A stretch of DNA of 64,000 nucleotides from NCBI RefSeq assembly GCF_021730395.1, contig NC_069377.1, forward strand, positions 41,804,501-41,868,500, given 5' to 3'. A program made the translations under genes and the position numbers. Positions within the stretch are counted from its first letter, which is position 1, and the number at the start of each line of letters is the position of its first letter. Source of the stretch: Mercenaria mercenaria. Lineage: Eukaryota > Mollusca > Bivalvia > Venerida > Veneridae. Shown here in pieces: positions 1 to 12,869 of this stretch. The notes under the pieces were generated by a model. It did not search any database. It worked only from the letters and a program-made list of their open reading frames with translations, and had not been told where the DNA came from.

Positions 1-2379
1 CTACAATGTATAATGTCATTAAACTCTGATTTTTTTAAACTTCAGAATATACCTAGAAAATTTGGCAAATAAAAAAGATAGGTTCATGTGTTTGATTTTT
101 TTTGCTAGACTAGTTTGAAAAAATTGGGCCTTGCCTGAGTTTTCATGACAGGTATCTACTGAAAAATCACAGATTTTGACGACATTTTCATTAATAGAAA
201 TATTTTGACAAGCTTAATTTTAATAAAACATTTCACAGTTGTAAGTAAAGATTTGGTCTATAATGTGGTGAAAAAAATGTATAGGCCAGTATGCTTGTTT
301 TTGAGATATTTGCCAATGATTAAAGTGATCCTCACATTCAACGCTGATTTTAAGACATTATTTCTTACTTTTAACATACCAAACATTTGAATATCATATT
401 TTATCTGTAGAAAGATAGTAAAATTGGAATGTTAATAAATTTACTCACAGATTGCCATTTATTCTTAAAAACGATTTTCATTTCTGTGTTCCGAGTCAAG
501 CTTTATTCTACATTTTCCGGATATGTAAAAATGATGTTACACCATAACGTGCACTTTATCAAATGTGTAGAACTACCTTAAAACAACTCTAAAAAAAATG
601 ACAATAACAGCAGTTTTATGTTAGAATGATTACATATGAAGAATGCCAGCTGATTTTTTTTTTGGTCAGATCAGGAATATGTGAATATAAAACTATTTAA
701 ATATTTAAAGTACTTTACCTTTACCTTTGTCTATGAAATAAATGTTTCATTTATCACATCTGTTTAATATTCATAATATTTAAACTGGCATAAAATTAGT
801 TTTTCAAGTTGCTAAAGAAGGGATTATATTACTGCGATCACATATTGACAAACGTTTCAAATAAGGTCATAACATCAAGTGCGTTATTTAACAAACTGCA
901 CAACCACATGAAAAGACTTATTTACAAAGCTTCCTATGAAAGACTCATTGCTTTTATTTGAGTCTCTTGAAAAAAAAGTATATAAACACCCATCTATTGA
1001 TGTAAGCTAAGGATCTCCTTTTCAACTGGTAAAATGTGTTTTGTGCAATATAATAGCAAACTTAATTAAGATGCTATCTACCATAAAGAAATGATTTTCC
1101 AAAAAGCTACAAGACATATGTTTTTTTTAACATTCCTTCCATGAATTTTGAAAAAAAATGTAATTCAACAAAGAAACGGGTGTATTTAGAATTTTCTTGA
1201 TTTATTAAGTGAAAGACAGTATATCATGCAAGTACATCAACTAGTTAATTTGTCCCATAATTTGTACCTGCCCCACCCAGTCCCCATAGCTACACCAAGA
1301 GTCTTTTTCATGACTTTTTTCTCACACTAGTGTGATTTGGCTGGGTGTGAGCCGTGGAGGATGTGCTCTGTTCTCGAAATGACACCTTTCCTGACAGGTT
1401 TTGTTCAGCAGTTGAGAACTCTTCAGGGGACTTGACCGTAGAGATAGGGCAAGTTTGGTTTGTATATGTGCATATTCCTGCATATTGCTTATATATACTC
1501 TCTGGTGCTGGTTAGTACTGGTGCCGGTGCCAGAGCCAGTTTGAAGCTAGTTCTTGGCTTTTGATTGGCTAGATTGGATACTCCTGGTTCCGGTTGATCT
1601 ATTATTAGATTGGTGCCAGTTTGGTGCTGGTTGATCTATTATTAGATTGGTGCCAGTGCCCAGGTGAAATGATGACCGTGGTTGACCATGGTCACCACAG
1701 TTTTTGATGGTTGACCATGTTTTTAGATTGGTGCCAGTGGTACATTTTTGGCCATTAGAGAAAATTAAAACATAGAGTATAAATCTATAGATTTTTTTCT
1801 GACACTTGAATTACTGAGTAACTTAAAAAAAAAAAAGTTCTATTTTTAAATACTATGAAATTCAAGCACTTTACCTTTCAGTCTGATCATAAAGTTGTAT
1901 ATCATTAAAGACACTTTAAGTCTCTGAGCTTTACAAAATATAATTATTCTAATTCCTTGCCAAATTTATACTCCTTGTAGCAGTTGTCATCATTGTTCAT
2001 TACAATTACTCAAATTAATAAAAGTTGGTAAACAAACCTCTGGCTCTAGTTTTGTTGATAATTAAATAATGCATCATTTTGAAAATAAATTGTTTTGTTT
2101 GAAGCACTTTTTATGCAGTATATATCACAATACATAGAGAGACAGAGAATATGTCTGTATTTCTCACTTATTGACTTCATCAGTGTGGGAGTACATAGAA
2201 TTTAAAAATGGACCCTTTTGAAAGACAACTAATGTAATTACATGCATTTTTTGCCTGTGTCTACAGCTGCACAACTTTTCTACATTTTGTGGTGTTACAG
2301 CAATTTCAGGCAAAAGTATGAAAGCTTGTGAGGACCACAACAGTATTTTTGTTTTATCCAGAAAATATAATTATGCACA
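1..2379. other. AT-rich non-coding stretch, no gene recognised
   Basis: No open frame here has family-like sequence or convincing splice signals. The only structure seen is the short repeat block at 1592-1745, listed separately. Confidence 0.5.
1592..1745. repeat. Short degenerate tandem repeat (37-bp unit)
   Basis: A 37-bp unit starting GGTTGATCTATTATTAG occurs at 1592 and again at 1629. Variants of TTGGTGCCAGT recur to about 1740, with a GGTTGACCATGGTC near-palindrome between. This is a local minisatellite-like expansion with no coding sign. Confidence 0.6.
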
Positions 2380-2399
2380 CTTTGAAAAAGAGTGGGTTT

Positions 2400-3020
2400 T
2401 ATGTGTCTGTCTGTCTCTCTTGGAACACCATAAGGTTTTCAATCAATAACTATAGAATGCTTAGTCAAACATCATAGGATAATTGCATATAGTCAGCAAA
2501 TGACCCCAAAAGTTTTAGGGGTCAGTGTCCCAAAGGTCAAGGTCAGAGTGACCTTGAAATTGAAAATTATGTCTCCTCAAAAACTAAAGAATTATATGGC
2601 ATACAATTGTCAAACTCCACAGGATGTTTATCTGTGGTCAGTAGATGATGACCCCTATTAATTCGAGAGTCAGTAGGTCAAAGGTCCAGGACACAGTGAC
2701 CTTGAGACAGAAACAGGTTTCCACTTAATATATAAAGAAACCTTTCATATACTACCTTCAAACTTCACAAGATGATTGTCTGTGGTAAAAGATCAAGGTC
2801 ATGTTGACCTCAAGACTAAAAACAGGTTCTGCTTAATAACTAAAGAATGCTTGTGTGTCCTGCTTTTTTTTAACTTTATAGAATTATTGCCAGAGGTCAA
2901 AAGATGACCCCTAATGTTTCTAGGGTCAATAGGTCAAGGTCACAGTGACCTTGAAACTGAAACTCTTTCAAGTCAATATCTTGAGCACTTTTGACCTTGT
3001 GGTCAGGATCTGACCCCTAT
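2400..3020 (+). repeat. GGTCA-rich tandem array, Helentron-like core without clear ends
   Basis: Imperfect units share an 'aactaaagaat ... gtcaaac ... gatgacccctat ... ggtcaaggtcacagtgacc' pattern. The composition resembles the internal arrays of the Helentron-like elements elsewhere in the window, but no 3' hairpin or CTTGTT end is visible. Its right side runs into the T-run where the element at 3028 starts, so it was probably truncated or interrupted there. Confidence 0.6.
2540..2951. promoter_or_regulatory. Three perfect AGGTCA inverted repeats, spacer 3 (ERE-type)
   Basis: AGGTCAnnnTGACCT occurs exactly at 2540-2554 (spacer GAG), 2796-2810 (TGT) and 2937-2951 (CAG). This is the full consensus of an oestrogen response element. 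The sites lie in the GGTCA-rich array, two of them preceded by GGTCA to give an extended TCAAGGTCA half-site. Binding is untested and the match may be a by-product of the repeat's sequence. Confidence 0.45.
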
Positions 3021-3027
3021 TTTTTTT

Positions 3028-4700
3028 TAGCTCACCTGAGCACAAAGTGCTCAAAAGTGAACTTTTGTAATCGCCCTGTGTCCGTCGTCCGTCTGTCATT
3101 CGTCCGTCGTCAACAATTTGACTGTTAACACTCTAGAGGTCACAATTTTGACCCAATCTTAATGAAACTTGGTCAGAATGTTACTCTCAATAAATTCTTG
3201 GACGAGTTTGATATTGGGTTATCTGAGGTCAAAAACTAGGTCACCAGGTCAAATCAAAGGAAAAGTTGTTAACACTCTAGAGGCCACATTTATGACTGTA
3301 TCTTCATGAAACTTTGTCAGAATGTTAATCTTGATGATCTTTAGGTCAAGTTTGATTCTGGGTTAGGTGGGTTCAAAAGCTAGGTCACCAGGTCAAGTTA
3401 AAAGGAAAAGCTTGTTAACACTCTAGAGGCCACATTTATGACTGTATCTTCATGAGACTTGGTCAGAATGTTAATCTTGATGATCTTTAGGTCAAGTTAA
3501 AATCTAGATCAACTGGAATCAGAAACTAGGTCACCAGGTTAAATCAAAGGTAAGGCTTGTTAACACTCTAGAGGCCACATTTATGAACATACCATAATGA
3601 AGCTTGGTCAGAATGTTATTCTTGATGATCTTTAGGTCAAGTTTAAATCTGGGTCAGGAGGGGTCAAAAACTAGGTCACTAGGTCAAATCAAATGTAAAG
3701 CTTATTAAAACTCTAGAGGCCACATTTATGATAATATCTCTATGAAACTTGGTCAGAATGTTAATCTTGATGATCTTTAGGTCAGCTTCAAATCTAGGTC
3801 AAGTGGAGTCAGAAACTAGGTCACCAGGTCAAATCAAAGGAAAAACTACTTAACCCTCTTGAGGCCACATTTATGATTGTATCTTCATGAAACTTGGTCA
3901 GAATGTTAATCTTGATGATTTTTATGTCAAGTTTAAATCTGGATCAGGTGGGTTCAAAAACTAGGTCACCAGGTAAAATCAAATGTAAAGCTTGTTAACA
4001 CTTTTGAGGCCACATTTATGATTGTATCTTCATGAAACTTGGTCAGAATGTTAATCTTGATGATCTTTATGTCAAGTTTAAATCTGGATCAGGTGGGTTC
4101 AAAAACTAGGTCACCAGGTCAAATCAAATGTAAAGCTTGTTAACACTCTAGAGGCCACATTTATAACAATATCTCTATGAAACATGGTCAGAATGTTTAT
4201 CTTGATGATCTTTAGGTCAAGATAAAATCTAGGTCAAGTGGAATCAGAAACTAGGTCACCTGGTCAAATCAAAGGAAAAGCTTGTTAACACTCTAGTGGC
4301 CACATTTAGGACCATACCTTAATGAAACTTGGTCAGAATGTTAATCTTGATGATCTTTAGGTCAAGTTCAAATCTGGGTCAGGTGGGTCAAAAAGTAGGT
4401 CACCAGGTAAAATCAAAGGAAAAGCTTTTTAACACTCTAGAGGTCACATGTATGACTGTATCTTCATGAAAATTGGTCAGAATGTTAACCTTGGTGATCT
4501 TTAGGTCAGTTTGATTTTGGGTCATGTTGAATGTGACCTACTGACTTACTTTTTTGTTTTTTAAGATACAGTCTTGAAATTTGGATGACATGTACAGTTT
4601 TGCACACTGATCTTAAAACTGACTTCAGTGACCATGAATGTGACGAACTGACCTACTTCCTTCAGGTGAGCAATACAGGGCCCTGAAGGCCCTCTTGTTT
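3028..4700 (+). mobile_element. Helentron-like non-autonomous element, AGCTCACC family, complete
   Basis: The element starts after a T-run with AGCTCACCTGAGC, followed by a GAGCAC-AAA-GTGCTC hairpin and a CGTCCGTC-rich stretch. About ten units of roughly 145 bp follow (CTCTAGAGG landmarks from about 3127 to 4432). The 3' end has TCAGGTGAGC (4662-4671, inverted copy of the 5' GCTCACCTGA), a hairpin AGGGCCCTGAAGGCCCT (4677-4693) and CTTGTTT. Subterminal inverted repeats plus a terminal 3' hairpin and T-rich target fit Helentron-associated (HINE) elements. No protein is encoded. Confidence 0.7.
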
Positions 4701-7700
4701 TTTTCGTTGTTTTTTGTGGGGTGGGGGAGGGGTCTGTACCTAGAAGGTCAAGAGCACAGGCCTCCAACAGATCAACATGGGGGCACTGTGTTTTACATAC
4801 AGCTTTTGTTTCATCAGTATTTCAGAGATATACAGTGTCAGTTAACCTGACCAAAGATCCCTTACCAGTATTTTCCTCTTATCCTTAAGTAAATGACAAT
4901 TTCCTTACATGAATAAGAGGTGGAGAATTAGTGATCTTTGTTGTATTGTCTTCTGTCAGTTTTCACTATAAAGATTTGTACCCGCTACCTATTGAAAATC
5001 ACTGCACTATGGTTGTGAGATGCTAGTACTTTTATGCATATACTATATATGAAAGTTAACAAACTCATCAACTTTAAAAAATATTAAAATATGCTCATAA
5101 AAAATATGTAAACTGGTTACAAATAAAATGAAATGTGAAAATTCAAACATTGACCTACCTATCATGAATTACAAATCTTACAGGCTTAGAGACTGAATCA
5201 AAAGGAACATAATAATGCAATAAAGTAGACAATGGAACATATAGATCGAGTACATAAAATCACTGACAATTACCATGCGTTTTGGTGCTATTTACATTTT
5301 CAATATGACATTCATTATGCAAAAAATGACGACCACTTAATGCTACTGATGAATATATTAATATGATTAATTTCAACTGATTGACGTTAAAAACATTGAA
5401 AATATGACACTTAATCGATACGGGTACAAATCATTTTCATCACTTAAATGATAAAAGAAAGTCCATGTCCTATACAGCCGTGGAACACGGTCGTCATTCA
5501 GTCGGTTTCAGCTTAATTTGTTATGGATCGCCGGCAGTTGAAAAGCTACATTATCGGTAATTGGATTGCAGAGTATGTTTGTATTGAAACTCAGTGCGGC
5601 ATACATAACTTCCCCTCCTTACTTATTCTGGAAACGATGTAAAGACTGCCGGTAAATTATGACAAATATTCTGCCAGTCTTTCTCATTTATTCAAAAATG
5701 TATCTCTGGAAGCTGAGCATTTAAAGTTTTTTTATAAAATTAACATGAAGGATTATTATGAAATGTTTCCAAAACAGGAAGTGCCGACTTATTGCCTGGT
5801 CCAGAAGATACAAGTATAATTTTATGCAAGTTCACAGGACTGGTGAATCCACATTAATTTCCAGAGATACATATTTTTTTTTTATTAATTAAAAAGATTT
5901 ATATGCATCTTAAAATCTTAAGAATTCATTAAGTTTTTGGTGTTGTTTTTGGTAGACTTGTACCAGCTTAAAATTCGTATTCTGATTTCCTAAAATCATT
6001 TTTTTAAGGGATTAAGGGTCCAGATTTATCCTCCTTGACCCCCTACCAGGGCTCTGTCCTAGTTCAGCTTATGCCTAGGCTGACCCTAGATTCCATTCTT
6101 GTCTTAACATACCCATATAAGGTATAGTTATTTAACACTGACAGAGTTAATGTACATGAAAGGAGGAATAAGAGTAAAGGAAGAAAGGAAGAATTATGTA
6201 AAAACAAGAGTTATAGTGGTTTCATTACTTCTACCATAATCTTCTGTTTTATGGGGGAAAGATTAAAGTGGGAAGACAGAAAAATCTGAAAAGGAAGAAG
6301 GAAGGGATGACAGATTAAACTGTATGAAAAGAAATAAAAAACAAAGTTCCCATTTAACTGTATCAATACTTAAAAGATTGATAAATACTGGAGAAAACTC
6401 AAGAACCTAAATAATGCCTGTATAAAGTTTGTAAGATTTGTCTCCCTTGAATTATTATACAGGTAACAATATTCACGTGACCAATGTACATGTCTGCCTA
6501 TATTTACCAATCAAGCAGTCAGTTGTCAAAATGTCGCGGCAAAGAGCAGAAGTTCTAAAATAATTAAAAAAAGAATGAGAATCGGTGGAAATAACGACAG
6601 AAACATGAGGAATTAAAGCATGATTACATGATAATATAACTTCCACGGAGAGTTAATTGTGTTCTGGATATAAAATTGATAGAAGAACAAAATTTCCGTG
6701 CATTTTTAGTTTCAGTTTATATAGTGTAATAGTGGATGAGTATTTTTGCGATGTCCAGGTGTACATGGTTGGATTATGTTTACAAGCTGATGCTTATGTG
6801 TCTGGGGGCCTCCATGGTCACCCCGGGTATGGGCAAGGCTAGTAGTATACCTGTCACGTACTTTAATTGGACTAGGGAAAACAATAGGTGAGTTATTACA
6901 TGTTCGATTTTGATACATTTCCCTTTTTTTTACTGAGACACTTTTTTCCATCGATGGTGCCTAGTTTCTACAGAACTACAGTTGTGGGTTTGAGGAGAAA
7001 TTACCAAGTTCATTATCATATATGTATAGATATTAATATTATATTAATGATGGAAAGAAATTGTAGATAAAATTTTTCAAGGCTAGTTCTTTTTTTACTT
7101 AGGCTTTCACTATGTACAGGCTTAATCGAAATTTTGATTATAAAATATGAAAACATGTTTAAGTTAAGTATCAATAGTTTTCTTGAATGTAAAACAGCAC
7201 ATCAGTATCTTTATGTAGCCCTCCCCTCCACTACCTCTTAAGAAACCTTTCAGATATTATATCATGGTAATATATGAAATGCTGATGAAAAATCTGTGTT
7301 AAAATTAAGTTGTACTTTTAAATATGTTATTTTAGCAAAAAATCAGCATTGAAAAGTCCAGAAACTTTCAAGAAATTAATCTTGTCCCTGATCAATACAG
7401 TATTTCATTGCATACAACTTTCCAGTAATTATAACCTATAGCTTAATATTCTTCCAAATTAAATTCCCCCATAAACCAAAAACTGAAATTTGCTCAAACT
7501 TTTAACATTTTAGTAATTTGTTTCATGAAACTGTATAGGTAAAAACAGAAAAGACCAAATGATCTTGGGAATTATGATTTAGATCAATAAATGGATGTCT
7601 CAGGATAGAAAAGATAAAAAAAACCCATTCCATTCAGTTCAGTGGAATCTCCTGTAATCTTGTAGCACTTTGTATTTAAATTAACAGCATAATTTACCTG

Positions 7701-10070
7701 CCAGCAAGTATGCCCAGTCAGATTACTTCTTAATCATTGTCTTTCAAGACATAATTGAACAGTTTATTTTTTGGCAAAATTCACTATATCTTTTCAGAGT
7801 GAAATAAAGTTATGGCGAGTTTATGGCAATACAAATGTAGTAAAAAAAGATACATATAATAGAACCATGTCAAAAAGTTGCTGAAACTTATTACATGTAT
7901 ATCAAACATTTTAAGACCATTGAAATTGTGTGAAGAGTGTGTCACTGACTGCTTCAGTTGCATTTTAAATCGTGTATTTGAACTACAAAATGTAGTTACC
8001 TTGTTCACACTATTTCTAAAACTTAAGACAGTTTCTTCCATTATAAAAATTCACAGAATCTGATTTTAATAGTCAATATCTGAAATTAATACAGGTCGAA
8101 TCAAAGCATGCATTTTTGATCAAATAATTTAGAAGTAAAAAGTTAATGTATATAAATTATAAGGGTATTTGATATTACTACAGTTTCTGAATCTGAGAGA
8201 AATCCATCATGCTGAAACAACAATTAGATAAAGATAAAGAAAAATTCTGATTAGATTATGAAAATAATCTGTTATGGGGAAAAAAATTCTGTGAAACTGA
8301 TTAAATGTATTGCAAGCCTTGGGGGTAATTGCTTTGGTAATTTACCTGTGCTAACATTACAAATTATTCTAAGCCAGCAGAGTTTGTGTCATTGATATTC
8401 TTACGATAATTGTTTGGCAGGAATTTCATTTTTTTTCTTCCATTTTTCCATTTCTCCATGTTAAAACACCAGCATAGAATGACATGTCCTATAGTGCAAA
8501 ATTCTGCTAAAGTAATCAGGGACGGATGCAGTGACTGGAAATTAAGCGAGAAGATATCAAGCATATTACATGGTTCACAAAGGCACTGAATAATGTTAGA
8601 GTGTCTTCCTTTGGTAGTTTTACATTAAATTTCTAATTTAACACAATGTTAGTTTCTAATTTGAGAGTGAATTTTTATGATGTTTTTGCAATACTTGTAC
8701 CGCCAGTCACTGATTCTTGTTTTGTTGTCTTGGTTATTCCGAGAATAAGGAGGGCTAGCCTGTTGTACTTGCTTTGTGTGACAGTGCTGTTACTTTCAGG
8801 TTAAAGTTCTTTGGAACAATTCTCACTAGTTAGCTGTATCTATTTACATAGATCTGCCCCAATTTATATCAAACATTTGACTGTTATGTTCCTCAGTTTC
8901 ACTGTACCTTCTTAAACACTGCCAATATTAGACCTGATATGGAGGTATATAGACAGCTTTTGGTTTAGGGATCACAAAGGTCGGTCCAGGGCGATAAAAA
9001 AAATTTTTTTTGTTATCACTATTGTTTCTTAGTATCCCATATAACCCGCTTGTACCCTTCCTTTTACCCCTTTTCTCCCCAATCCCCTTGACCCCTATTC
9101 AGCTCTATCTTTTAATGATAGATCAGAGTTAAAAGCTTTAAATCAAAGTATAAAATTAAATTCACAAAGTGCAGTGACATAAAGTATAAGTATCCTATTC
9201 ATTATTTTCTAAATCATTTTTAAATCAGTGTATTACAAATGTGGACTATCTCTCCATAAATTATAGAAATGATCAAAGAGAAAATGATATAAAATTATTA
9301 TCCTTGACATCACATGGTCATTAAAAAGAAAATTGAAAGTAAAGCTGTAAATAATTTTGATATATATTTATATTCATAATATTATAATGTTGATATTGAT
9401 TGACAAAAGGCTGGCCCTATTTTTAAAGATAAAACCAAGTTATTGAAATATGATCTGTTGTTTAAAACTTAATGATCGATGACTTTCAGACCATAACTTT
9501 CTTCTATTCTTTTTTTTTTTGGACCAGTGCACCCACTTAATTTTGTAACAACTCCCAAAATTCAATTAAACTATAAATGCATTAGTTGATTTTTCAGGGA
9601 AGATTAAGCTGTCGGAGCTCTTGAGGTCTTAATTCTATTAATTTTACACAAGGGATGAAAATATACATTTATAATACTCTTATTCTCTGTTTATTATTAT
9701 ATTATTAAACTATTACATTTTTATGATTATTATTATTTTTTAAATATTATTTATAATCAATGTTTCTTTTACATAATTTTTGGGGGGATTTTATGATTAA
9801 GTCAAATAATTTAGCGACTTATGAAGAATTATAAAGACCAGTTGTGTATTTTTACAAATAGGATTAGTTGACTGTTTATGTTAGGTTATCAGATTAAAGA
9901 CGGCTGTTTAAACATGCTTCAATAAAATTTTACAGTATAAGCCTAATAAGGCTGTATATTGGCAAATTAAATGACCCCCTACCCCCTACCCTGTAACCAC
10001 CAATAAAAACAGAGAGGAAAATTTTGACACTCATTGGTTGAATTGAAATGGTTGTTGACTGTGTTGTTAC
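4701..10070. other. Non-coding stretch, no gene recognised
   Basis: Open frames are short, AT-driven and without family resemblance. Somewhat CpG-richer sequence around 5470-5650 includes an ATG-led 39-codon frame, which I do not regard as a supported gene. No repeat with readable ends was seen. Confidence 0.4.
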
Positions 10071-10074
10071 CCTT

Positions 10075-10195
10075 TACCAGTTCGGGTTCAAGTTTTGCTC
10101 AGAATTTTTCATGTGAGAAAGCCGCTATACTTGCTTGCAGAAGGTTATTGGTTTGACCCGGCTACCCACGCATGACTGAACTAATTCCCTACATA
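10075..10195 (+). repeat. Fragment of tRNA-headed SINE (core region)
   Basis: The order 'ttcgggttcaag', 'atgtgagaaagcc', 'cttgcttgcagaaggtt', 'ggtttgacccggctaccc' matches, with divergence, the body of the better preserved SINE at 27,247-27,553 read on the minus strand. Head and tail are missing, so this is an old fragment. Confidence 0.5.
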
Positions 10196-11214
10196 GAATA
10201 GAAAAATACACTAAGAATTGTTATATATTCAGATTTTTATGGAACACTGTTTTTAGATAAAAGCATATAAATCTACAGGGAACTGCATTAATTGACTGAA
10301 TTTAAGTCTGTCAGTATAGATTTATCCAAATTTGTGAAGATACTCATTGATTGATGAATTTCGTAATTGACAAAAGCCTTTAATATCTATTTATGTACTG
10401 AGGTTTTAATTGATAATTATCAAAATTTCTCTCGTTTTTCGATTAAGTTGAAATCTCAAAAGAAAATTGTCTCCTAATTGTGTCTAGAAAAATGGATGCA
10501 GCTTCAACAAAGGATCAACCTATTAAATATAAAAAAGTCCTTAAATAGGATATTACATGAGTAGAATTTAATTTTAAATATTAAACAAGTTGAATAGCAT
10601 TTTATCAGTTTTATTCAAGGAGTGTGGAAAGATACAAATATAATATTCTTTTTATCACATGTAAGCTTTTCCTGTTGAAAAGTCAAAATTTCTTCTTTCT
10701 TTACCTTTTATAGACAAAGTTAAAATTTGCTCAACGTCTCTTTAATGTAAATAAAACGACGTCAAAAAATTTATGTAATGGCTTTATTTCACTCCTATGA
10801 TGTCAAACATTGTGATAAACACAATAAAAGCACATGAAAATAAAATTTCTGCTATGAAAAAATAGAGTTCACAAATATAATAATATTGCTGTTCACATGT
10901 TAAGGTGTTTTCAGCCATACAAAACTTGTCACACCATGGCCTGAACAATGAGTCTTTAACATTATCTCCTTTAAAAATCTGGATTTGTGAAACAATATTA
11001 TCTGGTTGATCACTATTTGTTTTAACATGTTGACAGTCCACTGATTAACCCGAAAATTTGTTAAAAAAGCAATGATTACTATGAATGCATTCATTTTATC
11101 ATGTTATGAAATATTTTATCTGATAAAGCTGATTAATCAACAAGTGCTTATGTCATAATTCATTGTGCTATGGTCAGTTTGAAACTGCATTGTCATTAAT
11201 AGATAGGGGATATT

Positions 11215-11745
11215 TGTTTGTTTTGAGTGAATATGGAATATATCTCACTGAGAAGTGAGAAAATTTCAAATATTTTCACGAGCGTGTAGCGCGAGTGAAA
11301 ATGTGAAAATTTTCTCACTTCGAGGTGAGATATATTCTATATTCACGAAAAACAAACAAATTTTCTTTTTATTTTATGCCCAATTACATTGAGATGTGCA
11401 TTTCGCAACTATTTTAATCTCAGCGCGGGAAACAGACGCACGTAAACAGACATGACGTCAGACGTGCTGTGACGTTATAAAGACGCATGCAACATAAAGT
11501 TCCATTTTGTTTTATTTTCTGCTGCATAATGGTATGAAATTCTCTTTAAGTAAAATAATTTGAATCGAGAAATATACTATAAAGAACAAAGTGCGGCTAC
11601 AATTTTCATCCTGTTTTAAGCAAATAATTTAAAATTCATACGCAATGTAATGAGGGGGCGGAGCTATATCTCTCACAGTGTGAAAATATAGATTTCATAT
11701 TTTCACAGTGTGAGTGATGAAATATGAATATATTTAACTGATAGA
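11215..11745 (+). mobile_element. Hairpin-bearing interspersed element, non-coding
   Basis: A long imperfect inverted repeat lies at 11,228-11,346. Arms of about 55 bp start GTGAATATGGAATATATC and end in its near complement, around a loop containing GAGCGTGTAGCGCGAG. A body follows (11,380-11,640) that recurs at 56,635-56,865. The far side carries a second inverted motif set (CACAGTGTGAAAATATAG ... TATTTTCACAGTGTGAG). It looks like a MITE or fold-back element. No target-site duplication was identified. Confidence 0.55.
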
Positions 11746-11939
11746 ATACAGTATTTCATTAGTTAGCATAAAATAAATAAACCATAATTATAGCATTATG
11801 AGGTCAGCTTTTGATTCATAACTATTCTTTAAGTTCACATATTTCTCAAGCTAAAACATTTCTCAGTGTATCTATTTTACAATATTATTGTCTTTTTCAT
11901 TATTGTCGTTTCCACTGCTGACTTCATGTGCAGAATTGG

Positions 11940-12237
11940 TATCCTCCTCTTCCTTCTCCTCCTCTTCTTCATCAAGACCACAATCATCATCAACACCATC
12001 ATCATCAACAACACCATAATCATCTTCAATACCATCATCATCATCAGCACCATCATCGTCATCAATCCTTCTCCTCTTCTTCATCAAGACCACAATCATC
12101 ATCAACACCATCATCATCAACAACACCATAATCTTCAATACCATCATCATCATCAGCACCATCATCGTCATCAATACCATCATCATCAACATCATAATCA
12201 TCTTTCTCTATCTGTACCTCATCATCATCTTCATTTT

Positions 12238-12272
<35 letters not shown>

Positions 12273-12275
12273 GGT
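11940..12275. repeat. ATC/GAT-rich array with internal ~120-bp duplication
   Basis: The block from 'cttcttcatcaagaccacaa' occurs twice (near 11,963 and 12,075), then an uninterrupted ATC run ends near 12,272. On the minus strand it can be read as an acidic tract of Asp runs separated by Gly, then a Glu run, ending in a GT-type splice donor context near 11,880. A real acidic exon is possible, but a simple-sequence expansion explains it equally well. Confidence 0.6.
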
Positions 12276-12850
12276 CACTAGCAGCATTACATCAGATAAA
12301 TCTTTGGACGCAGACCACAATTATATCGTTTATTTTTAGTCTGTAAAAATATTAGAATTGATTTCATAAGTAAAGTATCAATACATGTCTTATATACTTT
12401 TCCAAGTACAAAAATATAAATGGATTAGTTCCTCTTTTTTTCTATAAATATTTTGCATTGTATGGCACAAGGCGTTGGAAAATGTGGCATAAAAAACAGT
12501 TAATTTATGCTTGCATTAGATTTTTACAATGCGATGACAACGGATGTATTGATCACTAGATACAAATAAATAGGGATGATTTGATTAATCCCTTCTGTTC
12601 CTCAATCGGCTATTTAGATTAAATGTTAAAAATAAATCGGGAACGCGCTAGATGAAATGATGGATTCATTCATGTTTGATTTAAATTTAATTCCTGTTTG
12701 GGGCCGGCAAGGGGCTTTTTTCAGTCATGGTCATATTAGTATTAAAACATTTCCTTTCTTTCAATATTGGCATTCAATTCTACATACACGTACAAGTCGA
12801 AAACATCCAAAACGTTTGACCTTTGAAATGGCCGGAGATATCATTTTCAC
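12276..12850. other. Non-coding stretch
   Basis: No convincing coding or repeat structure seen between the ATC array and the CCCGTATAT motif array. Confidence 0.4.
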
Positions 12851-12869
12851 TACACATATTGATTGCATC

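Noticed and set aside
3127-4560. CRISPR-like or satellite array
   Set aside because: The units are about 145 bp with no repeat/spacer alternation, and the block is bounded by element ends, so it is the core of a Helentron-like element.
10784-11041. 85-codon minus-strand frame with a hydrophobic C-terminal end
   Set aside because: It looks somewhat protein-like, but no splice sites, homology or neighbours support it.
11866-12339. 157-codon His/Ile-rich open frame on the plus strand
   Set aside because: It is the translation of the ATC array in one frame; composition is explained by the repeat.
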